Assembly (NCBI RefSeq): GCF_900109345.1
Contig: NZ_FNZN01000001.1
Span: 317,883 to 381,882 of the forward strand
Direction: 5' to 3'
DNA: 64,000 bases
DNA from: Maribacter orientalis
GTDB taxonomy: Bacteria > Bacteroidota > Bacteroidia > Flavobacteriales > Flavobacteriaceae
Below, in pieces: positions 47,392 through 56,074 of this stretch (its first letter is position 1; each line of letters opens with the position of its first letter). Under the pieces are notes generated by a model that saw nothing but the letters and a program-made list of their open reading frames with translations, was not told the origin of the DNA and searched no databases. Made by a program: the position numbers and the translations under genes.

Positions 47392-48927
47392 TTATATCAT
47401 TTTGTTTTTTAAAAAGTCTGATAGTCTAAGTGATAATGCGGTCAAGGTAAGGGTTGGATTAGGTGCCCCTGAAGTTGGGTAACATGCTGCCCCGGCAATA
47501 AATAAATTTGAGATGCCATGAACTTGACAATTGGAATCTACAACTCCTTTCTTTGGGTCATTTGCCATTCTTGTGGTACCCATATGATGCCATCCTCCGT
47601 TGGTGCTATCAGGGAACGTATTGTCATTTGGATCCCTCAGAAATTCATTTAGTCTTATTCTGCCTATCCCTGCAATGCCTAATTGTTGCCCAAGAATTTG
47701 ATAAATTTTGCGAACACTATATTTATCTAAGGCGGTAAGTTCCCAGTGTAAGTTTGCCCTCCGTACACCAAGTTCATCTTTTTCCCCTCCAAGTGTAATT
47801 CTAGAACTTGGATTGGGAGCTTGCTCTATTCTTGTATTAAGTTGAAAGGCTCGTTCAATGTTTCCTTTTTCTACTTTGGCTTTTTCTGCAGCTTCGCCCC
47901 AGTTGGCAAACATATTTTCTAAACTTTTTCTTGGGTCACTGTTTTGCCAGGTTTCCATTCTAGGTTTTTGATATTTGGCCAAACTAAGAGGGGTAAGGGA
48001 GGCTGTCCCGTTTAGTATTTTTTCTTTGGTCTGTATTTCTTCGGTGATTGCCAACTCTGCACTTGCCTTTGTTACTCCGTATTCCCACGAATATAAATTC
48101 GTAGAAAATGGTTTCACCAACCACAATTCTGCAGAAGCTACTTCTAAATGTTCCTGGAAATATCTACCCACTAAATCATTATCATTACCCAAACCCTGAG
48201 GTGCTTGCGAGTTTGAAGCCAGTAGTATACGAGCATTCTGAATAGTTCCGCATGCCATGACAAAGTGTTTTGCTTTTACTTTATGTGTTTTTCCTGCATA
48301 GTTTTTGACAATTACTTCTTTAACGTTAGATATGTTGTCATCAGCTTTGATATCAACCGCATTTGCATATGTGTAAAGGTGAATATTTTTTGATTCGACA
48401 ATAGCCTTTTTATATAAGTCCCCGTATCGCGCCTGACTATATTGCCATATTTTGTTCCAGACTACTTTGTCGTCAAGAGGGAAAGCAGTTAAGTTTGGTA
48501 GTTCGTTATACCAATATTCGTATTCATAATTATAAGGTCCCAGTTTTAGAATTTTATTTGCTTTTGCATAAAATGGATCAAAATCTTTTTTGGAGATTGG
48601 CCAACCACTATTTGGTACCCAATCCCGTTTTTTAAAATCAATTGGATCAAAAGGGGCACACATGCCAGCCCAATGACCTGTGGTGCCACCAAAATAATGA
48701 AGTCGGGCAGATTTTAGCGGAAAGTATTTTTGGCCAGTTGTCTTCCCAGCATAAAGTTCTTGAACTTTGTCATCATATTCAAATCCGCCTCCTTCAAGTA
48801 AGATTACTTTATATGCAGAATCCATCCAATCCAAAGCTATACTTATTCCTGCAGCTCCTGCGCCAACTATGCAAATATCACCCTCAATAACTGAGTTATT
48901 TTCTAATTCTCTTGCGTCTATATGCAT
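47392..48927 (-). CDS. GMC-family FAD oxidoreductase (second pair, large subunit)
   Basis: A 511-residue GMC oxidoreductase: FAD motif GDICIVGAGAAGISIALDW (Gly-x-Gly-x-x-Gly), substrate-side YFGGTTGHWAGMCAPFDP, and the C-terminal GWHHMGTTRMANDPKKGV with the catalytic His, followed by SGAPNPTLTLTALSLRLSDF. It resembles glucose/fructose 3-dehydrogenase-like flavoproteins and has no signal of its own. The gene starts 2 bp after the stop of a small Tat-signal gene, which is likely its export partner. A second GMC gene set occurs 18 kb away, so the genome carries at least two. Confidence 0.88.
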   Translation of the reverse strand: MHIDARELENNSVIEGDICIVGAGAAGISIALDWMDSAYKVILLEGGGFEYDDKVQELYAGKTTGQKYFPLKSARLHYFGGTTGHWAGMCAPFDPIDFKKRDWVPNSGWPISKKDFDPFYAKANKILKLGPYNYEYEYWYNELPNLTAFPLDDKVVWNKIWQYSQARYGDLYKKAIVESKNIHLYTYANAVDIKADDNISNVKEVIVKNYAGKTHKVKAKHFVMACGTIQNARILLASNSQAPQGLGNDNDLVGRYFQEHLEVASAELWLVKPFSTNLYSWEYGVTKASAELAITEEIQTKEKILNGTASLTPLSLAKYQKPRMETWQNSDPRKSLENMFANWGEAAEKAKVEKGNIERAFQLNTRIEQAPNPSSRITLGGEKDELGVRRANLHWELTALDKYSVRKIYQILGQQLGIAGIGRIRLNEFLRDPNDNTFPDSTNGGWHHMGTTRMANDPKKGVVDSNCQVHGISNLFIAGAACYPTSGAPNPTLTLTALSLRLSDFLKNKMI

Positions 48928-48929
48928 GA

Positions 48930-49313
48930 TCAGTTATTTTGGGATAATGAAAAAAGAGCACATTGGCGAGCTTCTGTCCTAGATAAGACCCAGCCATCTA
49001 TCATTATTGTATTTTCTGTATGGTAATCATCAATGATTTGTTTATTTAATAGTTCGTTATTTGGATAAGGGGTAGTGGAACCATGATTAAATAAAAGTTC
49101 TAAAAGTTTTTGTTCACTGTTTTCATCTGAAAATTCCTTACGATATAAACTGCCAATATCATTAATAGTTTTGTCATCACATATATAGGATAATAATTCA
49201 GGACTGGTTAATGATGTCTCCAATTCTGTCTTTCCATATATATAATACCAAGTTGGAATTGCGATTACTGAAATTCCAATTCCTGCTACTAGAACAAAAC
49301 TTCTTCTTTTCAT
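48930..49313 (-). CDS. Small Tat-signal partner protein of the GMC oxidoreductase
   Basis: A 127-residue protein with a twin-arginine-like N terminus (MKRRSFVLVAGIGISVIA) and a mature region reading LTSPELLSYICDDKTINDIGSLYRKEF, ending DGWVLSRTEARQCALFSLS. The domain has the shape of gluconate 2-dehydrogenase subunit 3 but is shorter and divergent. Position 2 bp ahead of the GMC gene (TGA-TC-ATG) implies co-translation and co-export. Hypothetical by sequence, with its role inferred from context. Confidence 0.68.
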   Translation of the reverse strand: MKRRSFVLVAGIGISVIAIPTWYYIYGKTELETSLTSPELLSYICDDKTINDIGSLYRKEFSDENSEQKLLELLFNHGSTTPYPNNELLNKQIIDDYHTENTIMIDGWVLSRTEARQCALFSLSQNN

Positions 49314-49385
49314 GTATCAATTTTTTTGTTGGTTTGATGTTTTAAATTCGGTCAAATGTGTTGATTAATATAAATTTTTCACAAA

Positions 49386-49505
49386 CTATTCCATAGTATT
49401 CTTTTCTGTCATTAGCTCTGCAGCTTGCAAAGACTGTTGAATTTCAGTAGGATTCCAATAACCAATTTCTCTAACTATTTTCTTATCAAAAGAGTTAAGT
49501 TTTAA
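49386..49505 (-). other. Open frame fragment without a start codon
   Basis: The minus strand holds 39 open codons ending in TAG at 49386-49388, with a protein-like reading (SFDKKIVREIGYWNPTEIQQ, then LQAAELMTEK). It lacks ATG or TTG/GTG at the N side and is preceded by an in-frame TAA. It could be the C terminus of a lost gene between the exported barrel protein and the GMC operon. Family not recognised. Confidence 0.3.
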
Positions 49506-49547
49506 TTATATGGAAGCCAATTAAGATTATATCAGTTACGATAATAA

Positions 49548-49576
49548 CAAGGCTTAGAAATAATACCCAAGCCTTG
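49548..49576 (-). terminator. Possible hairpin downstream of the exported barrel-like gene
   Basis: CAAGGCTT (49548-49555) and AAGCCTTG (49569-49576) pair over a 13-base loop, 31 bp past the stop of the gene ending at 49607. The T-run is poor, so a terminator is only possible. Confidence 0.45.
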
Positions 49577-49606
49577 AATATTAGCTTTAAATTTGTAAAA
49601 TCAATA

Positions 49607-50368
49607 TTATTTCCTTTCCAAGGCTATTACTTTAGCATCTGGGCCACTCAAATCTTTTCGAAGAGACCATATCTCACCTTTATCACCATCTGTAGTAGCC
49701 TCTACATCTTTTATGAATTGTTGAAAACTACCCGCCCCATGAACATCTTCGAAATCTTGCATGAACGTATCGTCTTTGGCCATCCAAGAAGAGTTATCAA
49801 AAAAATCTACCCAGGCAAAATCCATTCCGTCCATATTAGGCATCTCATTGGTATAAATGCCATAGATTTGGTCTGGCATTTTTTCCTTATACATTTTCAC
49901 TACTTTGTTCACTACTTTTTCCATAAAATCCATATCCTTAAATCGTTTGATATCGATCATAAAAACCGAGACTTTATTGATTTCAAAATCTTTGGAGAAA
50001 TTTGATAAATCGGGATGCATTTTCATGTAATTAACTTCTACCTCAGACTCTATATATTGGTTAATATTCTTGTTGTTGTCATCGGTATGTTCTTTACTTG
50101 CCGGTCTTCCATCCATAGCGCTCCATGGTAGTGGCCCCATAATCAGCATATACTTCCCTGCATTTTTTCCATTAAGGATAGTATAGACTCTTGCCCCATA
50201 AGGTCCAGAAGCATGGAATTTTTTGTTGTGGGCCGCTATACCTGCCTCAAATTCGGCTATTTTATCAGGCTTTACGGTCAACATTACATTTTCAATGACC
50301 AAATTTTCATTGGTCTGGGCTACCATCATTAGTGGTACTAAAACTAAGGTGTACAATAATTTTTTCAT
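49607..50368 (-). CDS. Exported protein of unknown function (alpha/beta-barrel monooxygenase-like shape)
   Basis: A 253-residue protein with a signal peptide (LLYTLVLVPLMMVAQ). Two similar halves are visible: residues about 25-120 (VIENVMLTVKPDKIAEFEAG, GARVYTILNGKNAGKYMLIMG) and about 130-250 (INKVSVFMIDIKRFKDMDFM, DFAWVDFFDNSSWMAK). Each begins with a strand, helix and 'YGxY/R' strand, as in antibiotic-biosynthesis-monooxygenase dimeric alpha/beta barrels. No catalytic residues can be named. It lies 28 bp downstream of the O-methyltransferase, same strand, so is probably in its operon. Confidence 0.62.
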   Translation of the reverse strand: MKKLLYTLVLVPLMMVAQTNENLVIENVMLTVKPDKIAEFEAGIAAHNKKFHASGPYGARVYTILNGKNAGKYMLIMGPLPWSAMDGRPASKEHTDDNNKNINQYIESEVEVNYMKMHPDLSNFSKDFEINKVSVFMIDIKRFKDMDFMEKVVNKVVKMYKEKMPDQIYGIYTNEMPNMDGMDFAWVDFFDNSSWMAKDDTFMQDFEDVHGAGSFQQFIKDVEATTDGDKGEIWSLRKDLSGPDAKVIALERK

Positions 50369-50396
50369 TTGTTCTATTATTTATTGGTTACTATTC

Positions 50397-51440
50397 TTAT
50401 TTAATCGCTATCACAGCACTAGATGGGCCGGTTAATGGTATAATATCCATTTTTGTAAAACCGGCTTCTTTAGCCAGTTCATTAAAATCTGATGCGGTAA
50501 AATCGGAACCTTCTGGAGTTTCTATGAGCATGTTCAATGACATTAATAATCCAAAGGCATTTTCGCTCCTTTTATCATCGATGATGTTCTCGACAACTAT
50601 CAAGGCACCACCATTTGGTAAGGCATTATAGGCCTTTTTTATTAGCATTTTTTTGTCGTCAACACCCCAATCGTGTAAAATCATCCCCATGGTAATTACA
50701 TCCGCCTTGGGGAAATCATCGGTAAAAAAGTCTCCAGAAATAATCTTTACCTTTTCATTGAGGCCCATTGTATTAATATTTTCCTGTGCTACGGGTGCCA
50801 CTGCAGGTAGGTCAAATGAAAAACAATTCATATGTTCATTGTTTATAGCCACTTGAGCACATAAATGGCCACCGGAACCACCAATATCACATAAGGTCTT
50901 ATAGGGTGAAAACTCAAACTTTTTGGATAAAGAGATAAAATTCCCCATTGAAACTCCGGCCATTGCATTCACAAATTCACGAACTTTTTCTTCATCGCTA
51001 TATATTGCTTCGAAAAGACTTTTGTCACCAGTTTTGGATTCATTTTGTGGTAATCCGGTCTTGAGTCCCTCTTCCAAATCATTCCAAAAAGGATATAATC
51101 GATTATTTGCCATTTCCAATAGTCCACCCATGTAACTTGGTTTGTTTTTATCTAAAAAAAGCGCACTATCTTCCGTGTTGCTATAGCAACTGGTTTCTTT
51201 TATCCCGGTCCTATTTAAAAAATTCAAGGCTACTAGTGCATCCAAAAAATCATACAGACCTCTTTGATGGAAGCCAAGTTTAGTTTTAATATCATTTCCT
51301 GATAACGCACCTTTTGCTAGAAGGGTAAAAACACCCATATTAACTGCTGATAATAAGGTCTTAGAGGCCCAGAAACCCATACCTATTTGCATGATATTTG
51401 AGGGGTCTACTTGTTTTTTTATTGCCGTTACTGTTTCCAT
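50397..51440 (-). CDS. Class I SAM-dependent O-methyltransferase (acetylserotonin OMT-like)
   Basis: A 347-residue protein with an N-terminal winged-helix dimerisation domain (MGFWASKTLLSAVNMGVFTLL) and a methyltransferase core: SAM motif LCDIGGSGGHLCAQVAI, then VITMGMILHDWGVDDKKMLI (the His-Asp-Trp catalytic-base region of hydroxyindole/flavonoid-type OMTs) and GGALIVVENIIDD. It methylates a hydroxyl or similar group on a small aromatic molecule; substrate unknown. Followed by the exported barrel-like gene. Confidence 0.9.
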   Translation of the reverse strand: METVTAIKKQVDPSNIMQIGMGFWASKTLLSAVNMGVFTLLAKGALSGNDIKTKLGFHQRGLYDFLDALVALNFLNRTGIKETSCYSNTEDSALFLDKNKPSYMGGLLEMANNRLYPFWNDLEEGLKTGLPQNESKTGDKSLFEAIYSDEEKVREFVNAMAGVSMGNFISLSKKFEFSPYKTLCDIGGSGGHLCAQVAINNEHMNCFSFDLPAVAPVAQENINTMGLNEKVKIISGDFFTDDFPKADVITMGMILHDWGVDDKKMLIKKAYNALPNGGALIVVENIIDDKRSENAFGLLMSLNMLIETPEGSDFTASDFNELAKEAGFTKMDIIPLTGPSSAVIAIK

Positions 51441-51817
51441 TTTAATTGTTTTTAGTGGTCTAAAAGTTGATAATTGGCTTTTTTATACTTTGGTTGTAAT
51501 CTGCCAGTTATTATTTGAAAGTATCTGTCAAAAAGGGGGGAGCTATAATCACATACAATTAACCTATTTTGTAGTAGATACATTTTTTTTTATGGACGAA
51601 CAGCCACAAATGATGTCCCTAGGCACCAGTTTAATTATCTGAAGAATTTGGTGGGGTATAAAACTATACCAAGACAACTATCGAAATGGGATGCAATATC
51701 AACGTAAGGGAAAAAAGGGATAGTAGCTAGTTATGCATTGATAACATTTGAATTAGCTGTTTTATGGATATAAATATGATGAAGGTGTGCTCAAATTAAA
51801 TAATACTATGTTCGTTT
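51441..51817. other. Intergenic region upstream of the O-methyltransferase
   Basis: Between the O-methyltransferase start and the end of the TPR-cyclase gene (both minus strand). No gene supported. Odd bits are a G-run at 51533-51540 and a short plus-strand stretch at about 51660-51705 that reads KTIPRQLSKWDAIS, faintly like the N terminus of an amino-acid permease, but it breaks off at once. Confidence 0.3.
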
Positions 51818-53773
51818 TTAGTTTCTGGTAACAAAATACATATCTATCTTTCCTTTACCCTTTGCTTGTATTTTACCTCTATGTGTAAATGTGAATTTTT
51901 TATTGTCCTGTAGCAGCTCATACGTATGTTGAGAGATGTTTACTTGGCCTACAGCTCCGCTGCTTTCAATTCTCGCTGCCGTATTTACGGTATCACCCCA
52001 AATATCATATTGAAATTTCTTGACTCCAACTATTCCTGCAACAACCGGACCTGTATGGATGCCCAAGCGCATTTCGAATGTAAATCCTTCTGCTGTTTCT
52101 TTATCTGCAAATCTTTGGGTCATAAAAGATTGCATTTCAAGCGCGGCCATAACCGTATTCTGAACTGAATCGGTTGAAGGTACTGGTAGACCACCGGCAG
52201 CCATAAAAGCATCACCTATTGTTTTGATTTTTTCAATACCATACTTCTCACAAATATGGTCAAATGCCTTAAAGCAATGGTTTATTTCACCAATCAACTC
52301 TGCTGCAGTAAGTTCTGCAGACTTTTCTGTAAAACCTTTAAAGTCGGTAAATAATATAGAAACTAAATCAAAATCGCGAGCCTTTGCTTCCCCTTTCTCT
52401 TTCAGTTCTTCAGCAATTTCCGCTGGCAGAATATTCAACAGTAGACTTTCTGAACGGTCTTTTTCTTTCTTCAAAACATTTTTAGATTTTTTAACGTATT
52501 GCCATCTTGAGAAAAAGCCAATTGCCAATATAAAACAGATTATTCCTGCTGCAATAGCCAGATTTCGATTTTTATCCTTTCGCTGTACTTCAGATTCATG
52601 CTGTAATTGCACTTTTATATCTTTCTCAATTTGCACTAAACTATCGGCCAAAATTTTCTTTGAGAATTCTATTTGCTGCAATTTTATGGCTAAGTCTTCT
52701 GTTTTTATGCTATCGCCAATGAAAATCATTTGCTCATGATACACTAAGGCTTCTTCAGGATTACCTAATGCTCGATAGGCTTCATATAAACATTCATAAG
52801 CATATTCTTGACCTCCTAAGTCACCGACTTTCTTTGCCATAGAAAGGCTTTTTTTACAATATGTTATTGCCTTTGTGTAGTTTTTATTATCAAGATAAAT
52901 ATCACTTATACTTAAAAGTGTATTGGTCCCACCTTGAATATCATTTATACTTTCACTGATATCAAAACTTCTTTGTAGAAAATCTAATGCTTTTGTGGAA
53001 GCCCCTTGCTCAAGGTAAACATTTCCGATTCCCGATAGTGCTGATGCTATTCCTAATTTATCTTCTTTCTTTTTTTCGATTACCAAGCCTTTTTCGTAAT
53101 AATCTAGCGCTTGTTGAAAATCATTTTTTGTTAAGTATAGCCCACCTATATTTATGTACATGGCAGAATTACCCTCTTCATAATTTAATTCTTTGTTTAT
53201 GTCTATGCTCTTTTTATAATAATCTAGGGCTTTGTCGTAATCTCCTTTAGATAAATAGATGCTTCCAAATTCATTGTAAATATTTCCTTTACCCTCTAAG
53301 TCATTTTCTTCCTCATAAATCTTCAAACTTTTTTGATAGTAAATCAATGCGTTGATTATATCTTCATTGTCATGATAGATATATCCCATTTTTACGAGAA
53401 TATCGGCAGCACTCAGTTTATCGTCTATTTTTTCAGCAATTTCCAATCCTTCTTCATACGATGCCAATGCTTTGGAATAGTTTCCCATTCTAAATTGAAT
53501 ATACCCTCTAAGGGTAAGGGCTTCTATAAGTCCCTTTTCGTTTTTAGTTTCTTTAGTGAATTGGTATAATTGATGCGTTAGGATTAAAGCACTATCGGGT
53601 TGTGATGAAAAAAAACCATCGTAGATATAATCGGTTAATGCAAAAGCTCTGATACTATCAGAAATTTTTTCATTCTCCCAAGTGCTATACAAGGAATCAA
53701 GATCAGTTTGTGAATAAACTGAACTTTGAAGGCATAATAAAATGAATAATAACCTCATTTTTTTCATTTTCAC
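51818..53773 (-). CDS. Membrane class III adenylate cyclase with periplasmic TPR repeats
   Basis: A 651-residue protein: signal peptide (LLFILLCLQSSVYS), about seven TPR repeats at residues 80-350 (unit YDKALDYYKKSIDINKEL), a transmembrane helix at 404-424, a short coiled stretch, and a class III nucleotidyl cyclase domain from about 470 to 640. Metal aspartates Asp477 (FTDFKGF) and Asp521 (IGDAFMAA), substrate Lys517 (KIKTIGD) and Asp590 (YDIWGD), and transition-state Asn597/Arg601 (NTAAR) are all present: the Lys/Asp pair is the adenylate cyclase signature. TPRs outside and cyclase inside would link an external protein signal to cAMP. Alone on the minus strand. Confidence 0.92.
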   Translation of the reverse strand: MKMKKMRLLFILLCLQSSVYSQTDLDSLYSTWENEKISDSIRAFALTDYIYDGFFSSQPDSALILTHQLYQFTKETKNEKGLIEALTLRGYIQFRMGNYSKALASYEEGLEIAEKIDDKLSAADILVKMGYIYHDNEDIINALIYYQKSLKIYEEENDLEGKGNIYNEFGSIYLSKGDYDKALDYYKKSIDINKELNYEEGNSAMYINIGGLYLTKNDFQQALDYYEKGLVIEKKKEDKLGIASALSGIGNVYLEQGASTKALDFLQRSFDISESINDIQGGTNTLLSISDIYLDNKNYTKAITYCKKSLSMAKKVGDLGGQEYAYECLYEAYRALGNPEEALVYHEQMIFIGDSIKTEDLAIKLQQIEFSKKILADSLVQIEKDIKVQLQHESEVQRKDKNRNLAIAAGIICFILAIGFFSRWQYVKKSKNVLKKEKDRSESLLLNILPAEIAEELKEKGEAKARDFDLVSILFTDFKGFTEKSAELTAAELIGEINHCFKAFDHICEKYGIEKIKTIGDAFMAAGGLPVPSTDSVQNTVMAALEMQSFMTQRFADKETAEGFTFEMRLGIHTGPVVAGIVGVKKFQYDIWGDTVNTAARIESSGAVGQVNISQHTYELLQDNKKFTFTHRGKIQAKGKGKIDMYFVTRN

Positions 53774-53914
53774 TTTTTAATTGTGCAATCTCATATTTTT
53801 TAAAGTTGCTAATGAGTAAAGTGTTGATGGTTAGATAATTCCTTAAAATACTCAATATTTGTAGTTTTAATGGGTAGTTCTATTTTTTTTAATAAGTAAT
53901 AGTAACTTTTAAGT

Positions 53915-53992
53915 AAATATCTAAAACAATATGATATGTTATCGGTTAAGTTTTGTTTTTCATAGTAGTTATCTAAATTCTCACATTTACAG
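53915..53992 (-). pseudogene. C-terminal relic of a response regulator-type nucleotidyl cyclase
   Basis: Directly after the stop of the NTF2-like gene the minus strand contains AAATGTGAGAATTTAG, identical to the stretch coding KCENL near the end of the cyclase gene at 63075-64000, then ATGAAAAACAAA, also identical, and a reading MKNKT*PITYHIVLDI that aligns with that gene's C terminus MKNKAQPLTVYNVLE (a TAA in place of Gln). A 3-base gap and a frame change separate the two blocks. The remaining cyclase body is not found, so this is the tail of a lost paralogue. Confidence 0.6.
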
Positions 53993-53995
53993 TCT

Positions 53996-54523
53996 TCACT
54001 CCCTGTTTATAAAACGGGTTACTAAGTCATTTTTTTCTGACTCCATTTCACAGGTCCAACTGTCAATAAACCATCTGCCATTTTCATAGTGAAGTTGAAT
54101 GCTGTTCAATCCTCTAATGTTTGAGGCTATTTCTGGGTCTGTACGTATTTCAAAAGCACTCCAAACTTGGGCGATATTTCCAAAATGGGTCACGTTCCTT
54201 TTGAGTTCTTTTTCGTAAAAATTTTCTTTTGGGGCTAATGCTAGCGGTATGTACTCTGCCTCTAAAGCATGTGATTCGGCTTTGCCATTGTCATCTAATC
54301 GGGTAATGACCGCATTTTTGGAATGGATATATTGATCTCTCTCGAATTCCCAAGGTTCATTGCTAGAACCGGATACAACGTCATAATAGGCAAATATGAT
54401 GGTGTTTATAGATTGTACATCTTTAGCGTATTTTTCAGCAGTTGTTTGTGCAAAAATTGAAGTACAAACCAGCAGTGTAATTGAGATTACTATAGTTTTT
54501 GTCATCGTTTTAATTTTTATCAT
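53996..54523 (-). CDS. Exported NTF2/SnoaL-like protein
   Basis: A 175-residue protein with a signal peptide (IVISITLLVCTSIFAQ). The mature domain starts DVQSINTIIFAYYDVVSGSS and later has FGNIAQVWSAFEIR and LNSIQLHYENGRWFIDSWTCE, the recognisable end of an NTF2-like fold (strand, turn, WFIDSW). A second ATG 18 bases in (54505) is also possible. Its start overlaps the natural end of the interrupted DUF6090 gene upstream, so it belongs to that operon. Function unknown. Confidence 0.75.
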   Translation of the reverse strand: MIKIKTMTKTIVISITLLVCTSIFAQTTAEKYAKDVQSINTIIFAYYDVVSGSSNEPWEFERDQYIHSKNAVITRLDDNGKAESHALEAEYIPLALAPKENFYEKELKRNVTHFGNIAQVWSAFEIRTDPEIASNIRGLNSIQLHYENGRWFIDSWTCEMESEKNDLVTRFINRE

Positions 54524-55286
54524 TCAATTCTTGGTCTATTAGTGCAATGAGCGATTGTATATCTTTTTTAAAATTTGCATATTAAGATTCCCTTAAGGAA
54601 GCACTATAGGCAATCAATTGAAAGACATAATTTTCATATTCCTTGGATCGCATTAAGCTTTTATTTCCCATTCTGTTGTCAGAAAGTTTTATTTTTGCTT
54701 TTTTGGAATACCCCAAATCGTTAGATAAACTTCTAAAATCGCCATTTTTATAAAGAAAGGTTTCTAGGTTTTCTTGAGTTTCGGCCACCTGGCTTTCTTA
54801 CAGCCTTACACGATTTATCTTTCCTTCCCAAGAGGCTAATAAAGCTCGGATGCTGTCATTTTTTATTTCTTTTAATCCTCCAGAATAAATGATTTGATTT
54901 AAGGCGCCGTTTTCATAAAATAGTATGTTATCTGTTCTTTGAAGCTCATAAAGTAGCTGGGACACATCAGGTTCGGATAAGCTGGTTATGAGACTTTCGT
55001 CATTCATAATTTGCAGAACCTTTTAAGCATTTTCTATCTTTTGGGATAACGCGTCCATTTTTATCTCAATTGATTAAAGGTTGTTGATCATCTCACCTCT
55101 AATTTGCCCCAAATAATTTTCTTGTTGCTTTTGAATGGTGTATGCTTCTCGTTGATTATTTAAATAGAGTGCTATCAAAATCCCAATAACTACCAAGACA
55201 ATTTCACCTAGGGCATATTTAAAGTATTTGGTTGTCTTACCCTCGTTGAGCAGGTTTTTACGAATTTTACGAAAGAATTTAATCAT
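54510..55286 (-). pseudogene. DUF6090 paralogue interrupted by four in-frame TAA codons
   Basis: From ATG 55286 a single frame codes for a 258-codon DUF6090 protein: MIKFFRKIRKNLLNEG, the conserved KYFKYALGEIVLVVIGILIA membrane helix, then ENYLGQIRGEMINN. TAA codons occur at 55074-55076, 55023-55025, 54798-54800 and 54582-54584, but the frame never shifts and the reading on both sides stays protein-like (SIEIKMDALSQKIENA, KVLQIMNDESLITSL, ESQVAETQENLETFLY, YANFKKDIQSLIALID), ending at 54510-54512. All four TAAs would restore a sensible glutamine by one C-for-T change. Its ATG overlaps the stop of the intact paralogue upstream by 8 bp. Confidence 0.85.
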
Positions 55287-56031
55287 TGCTATAAGGTTTT
55301 GTTGCTTGAATAACCTCTTCAATAAGAAGATCGGTTTCATCTAGTCTTTCAATGATTTGTTGATGTAACCACAATGCATTATCCAAAAAATTTTCAAATT
55401 CAACCTTTTGAAATAAGGGATAATAGCTAGGTTTTACCTTAGAGGTTCCCGCCCATTTATAATGTGCATTACTGTCCATTTCCTTAAAAGAAATATGTGA
55501 CAACAAAAAAGGTAAAAAATGCTCGTTATTCCATGCATCTAATTTTTCGAAACGTATTTTTCTGATTTCAGAGAGCGAATTCCAATGGTTTAAAAGGGAG
55601 GTTATGGAGTCGTTTTCAAAAAGATTGAGACGTCCATTTTGGACGATGCCATTAACTGCATTGTCTGCAAATGCTAATTCGTTAGAAGGAAAGGATTGAA
55701 AAAGTAAGTTATCTAAATTATGACGCAGAAGTTCTTTTTCTGAAGCACCAATTAAACTCATTAATTCCATGGAGGAATTAATGGCTCGTTCCTCAGCGAT
55801 TCTAAAGTTTGCAACGACATTTTTATTGGATTTAAACTCTATATATAGTTTAGAAAGTAACTCTCTTTTTTCAAATCCATTTAGTCGTTCTTGGTTCCAA
55901 TTATTTATAGATAAGGCAATCAAAATACCAATGACAACTAGTACAATTTCGCCAACGGCGTATTTAAAGTATTTGGTAGTTTTACCTTCTAAGAGCAGGT
56001 TTTGGCGGATTTTTCGGAAGAGTTTTATCAT
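55279..56031 (-). CDS. DUF6090 family membrane-anchored protein
   Basis: A 250-residue intact DUF6090 protein: MIKLFRKIRQNLLLEGKTT, then KYFKYAVGEIVLVVIGILIA, a single membrane helix, INNWNQERLN, and a long helical extracytoplasmic domain. The family is restricted largely to Bacteroidota, often in tandem copies, and has no known function. Here it is the middle copy of several: an interrupted paralogue follows, and N-terminal relics lie at 57275-57326 and 62305-62418. It is 43 bp downstream of the M19 dipeptidase. Confidence 0.87.
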   Translation of the reverse strand: MIKLFRKIRQNLLLEGKTTKYFKYAVGEIVLVVIGILIALSINNWNQERLNGFEKRELLSKLYIEFKSNKNVVANFRIAEERAINSSMELMSLIGASEKELLRHNLDNLLFQSFPSNELAFADNAVNGIVQNGRLNLFENDSITSLLNHWNSLSEIRKIRFEKLDAWNNEHFLPFLLSHISFKEMDSNAHYKWAGTSKVKPSYYPLFQKVEFENFLDNALWLHQQIIERLDETDLLIEEVIQATKPYSND

Positions 56032-56074
56032 AACTATAAGTTATTCACCTTTCATGAGGGGTTAGGAGTGGGTT

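Noticed and set aside
49574-50005. 143-codon plus-strand open frame
   Set aside because: Antisense to the exported barrel-like protein; His/Phe/Ile-rich shadow translation.
51655-51710. Short reading KTIPRQLSKWDAIS resembling an amino-acid permease start
   Set aside because: Only about 14 residues, no start or continuation; too little to call a relic.
52224-52739. 171-codon plus-strand open frame
   Set aside because: Antisense to the TPR-cyclase gene whose domains are all intact; Ser/Phe-rich content typical of a shadow frame.
54510-55286. Reassigned genetic code with TAA as Gln
   Set aside because: TAA is the normal stop of most intact genes in the window, so the four TAAs are better explained as nonsense changes in one gene.
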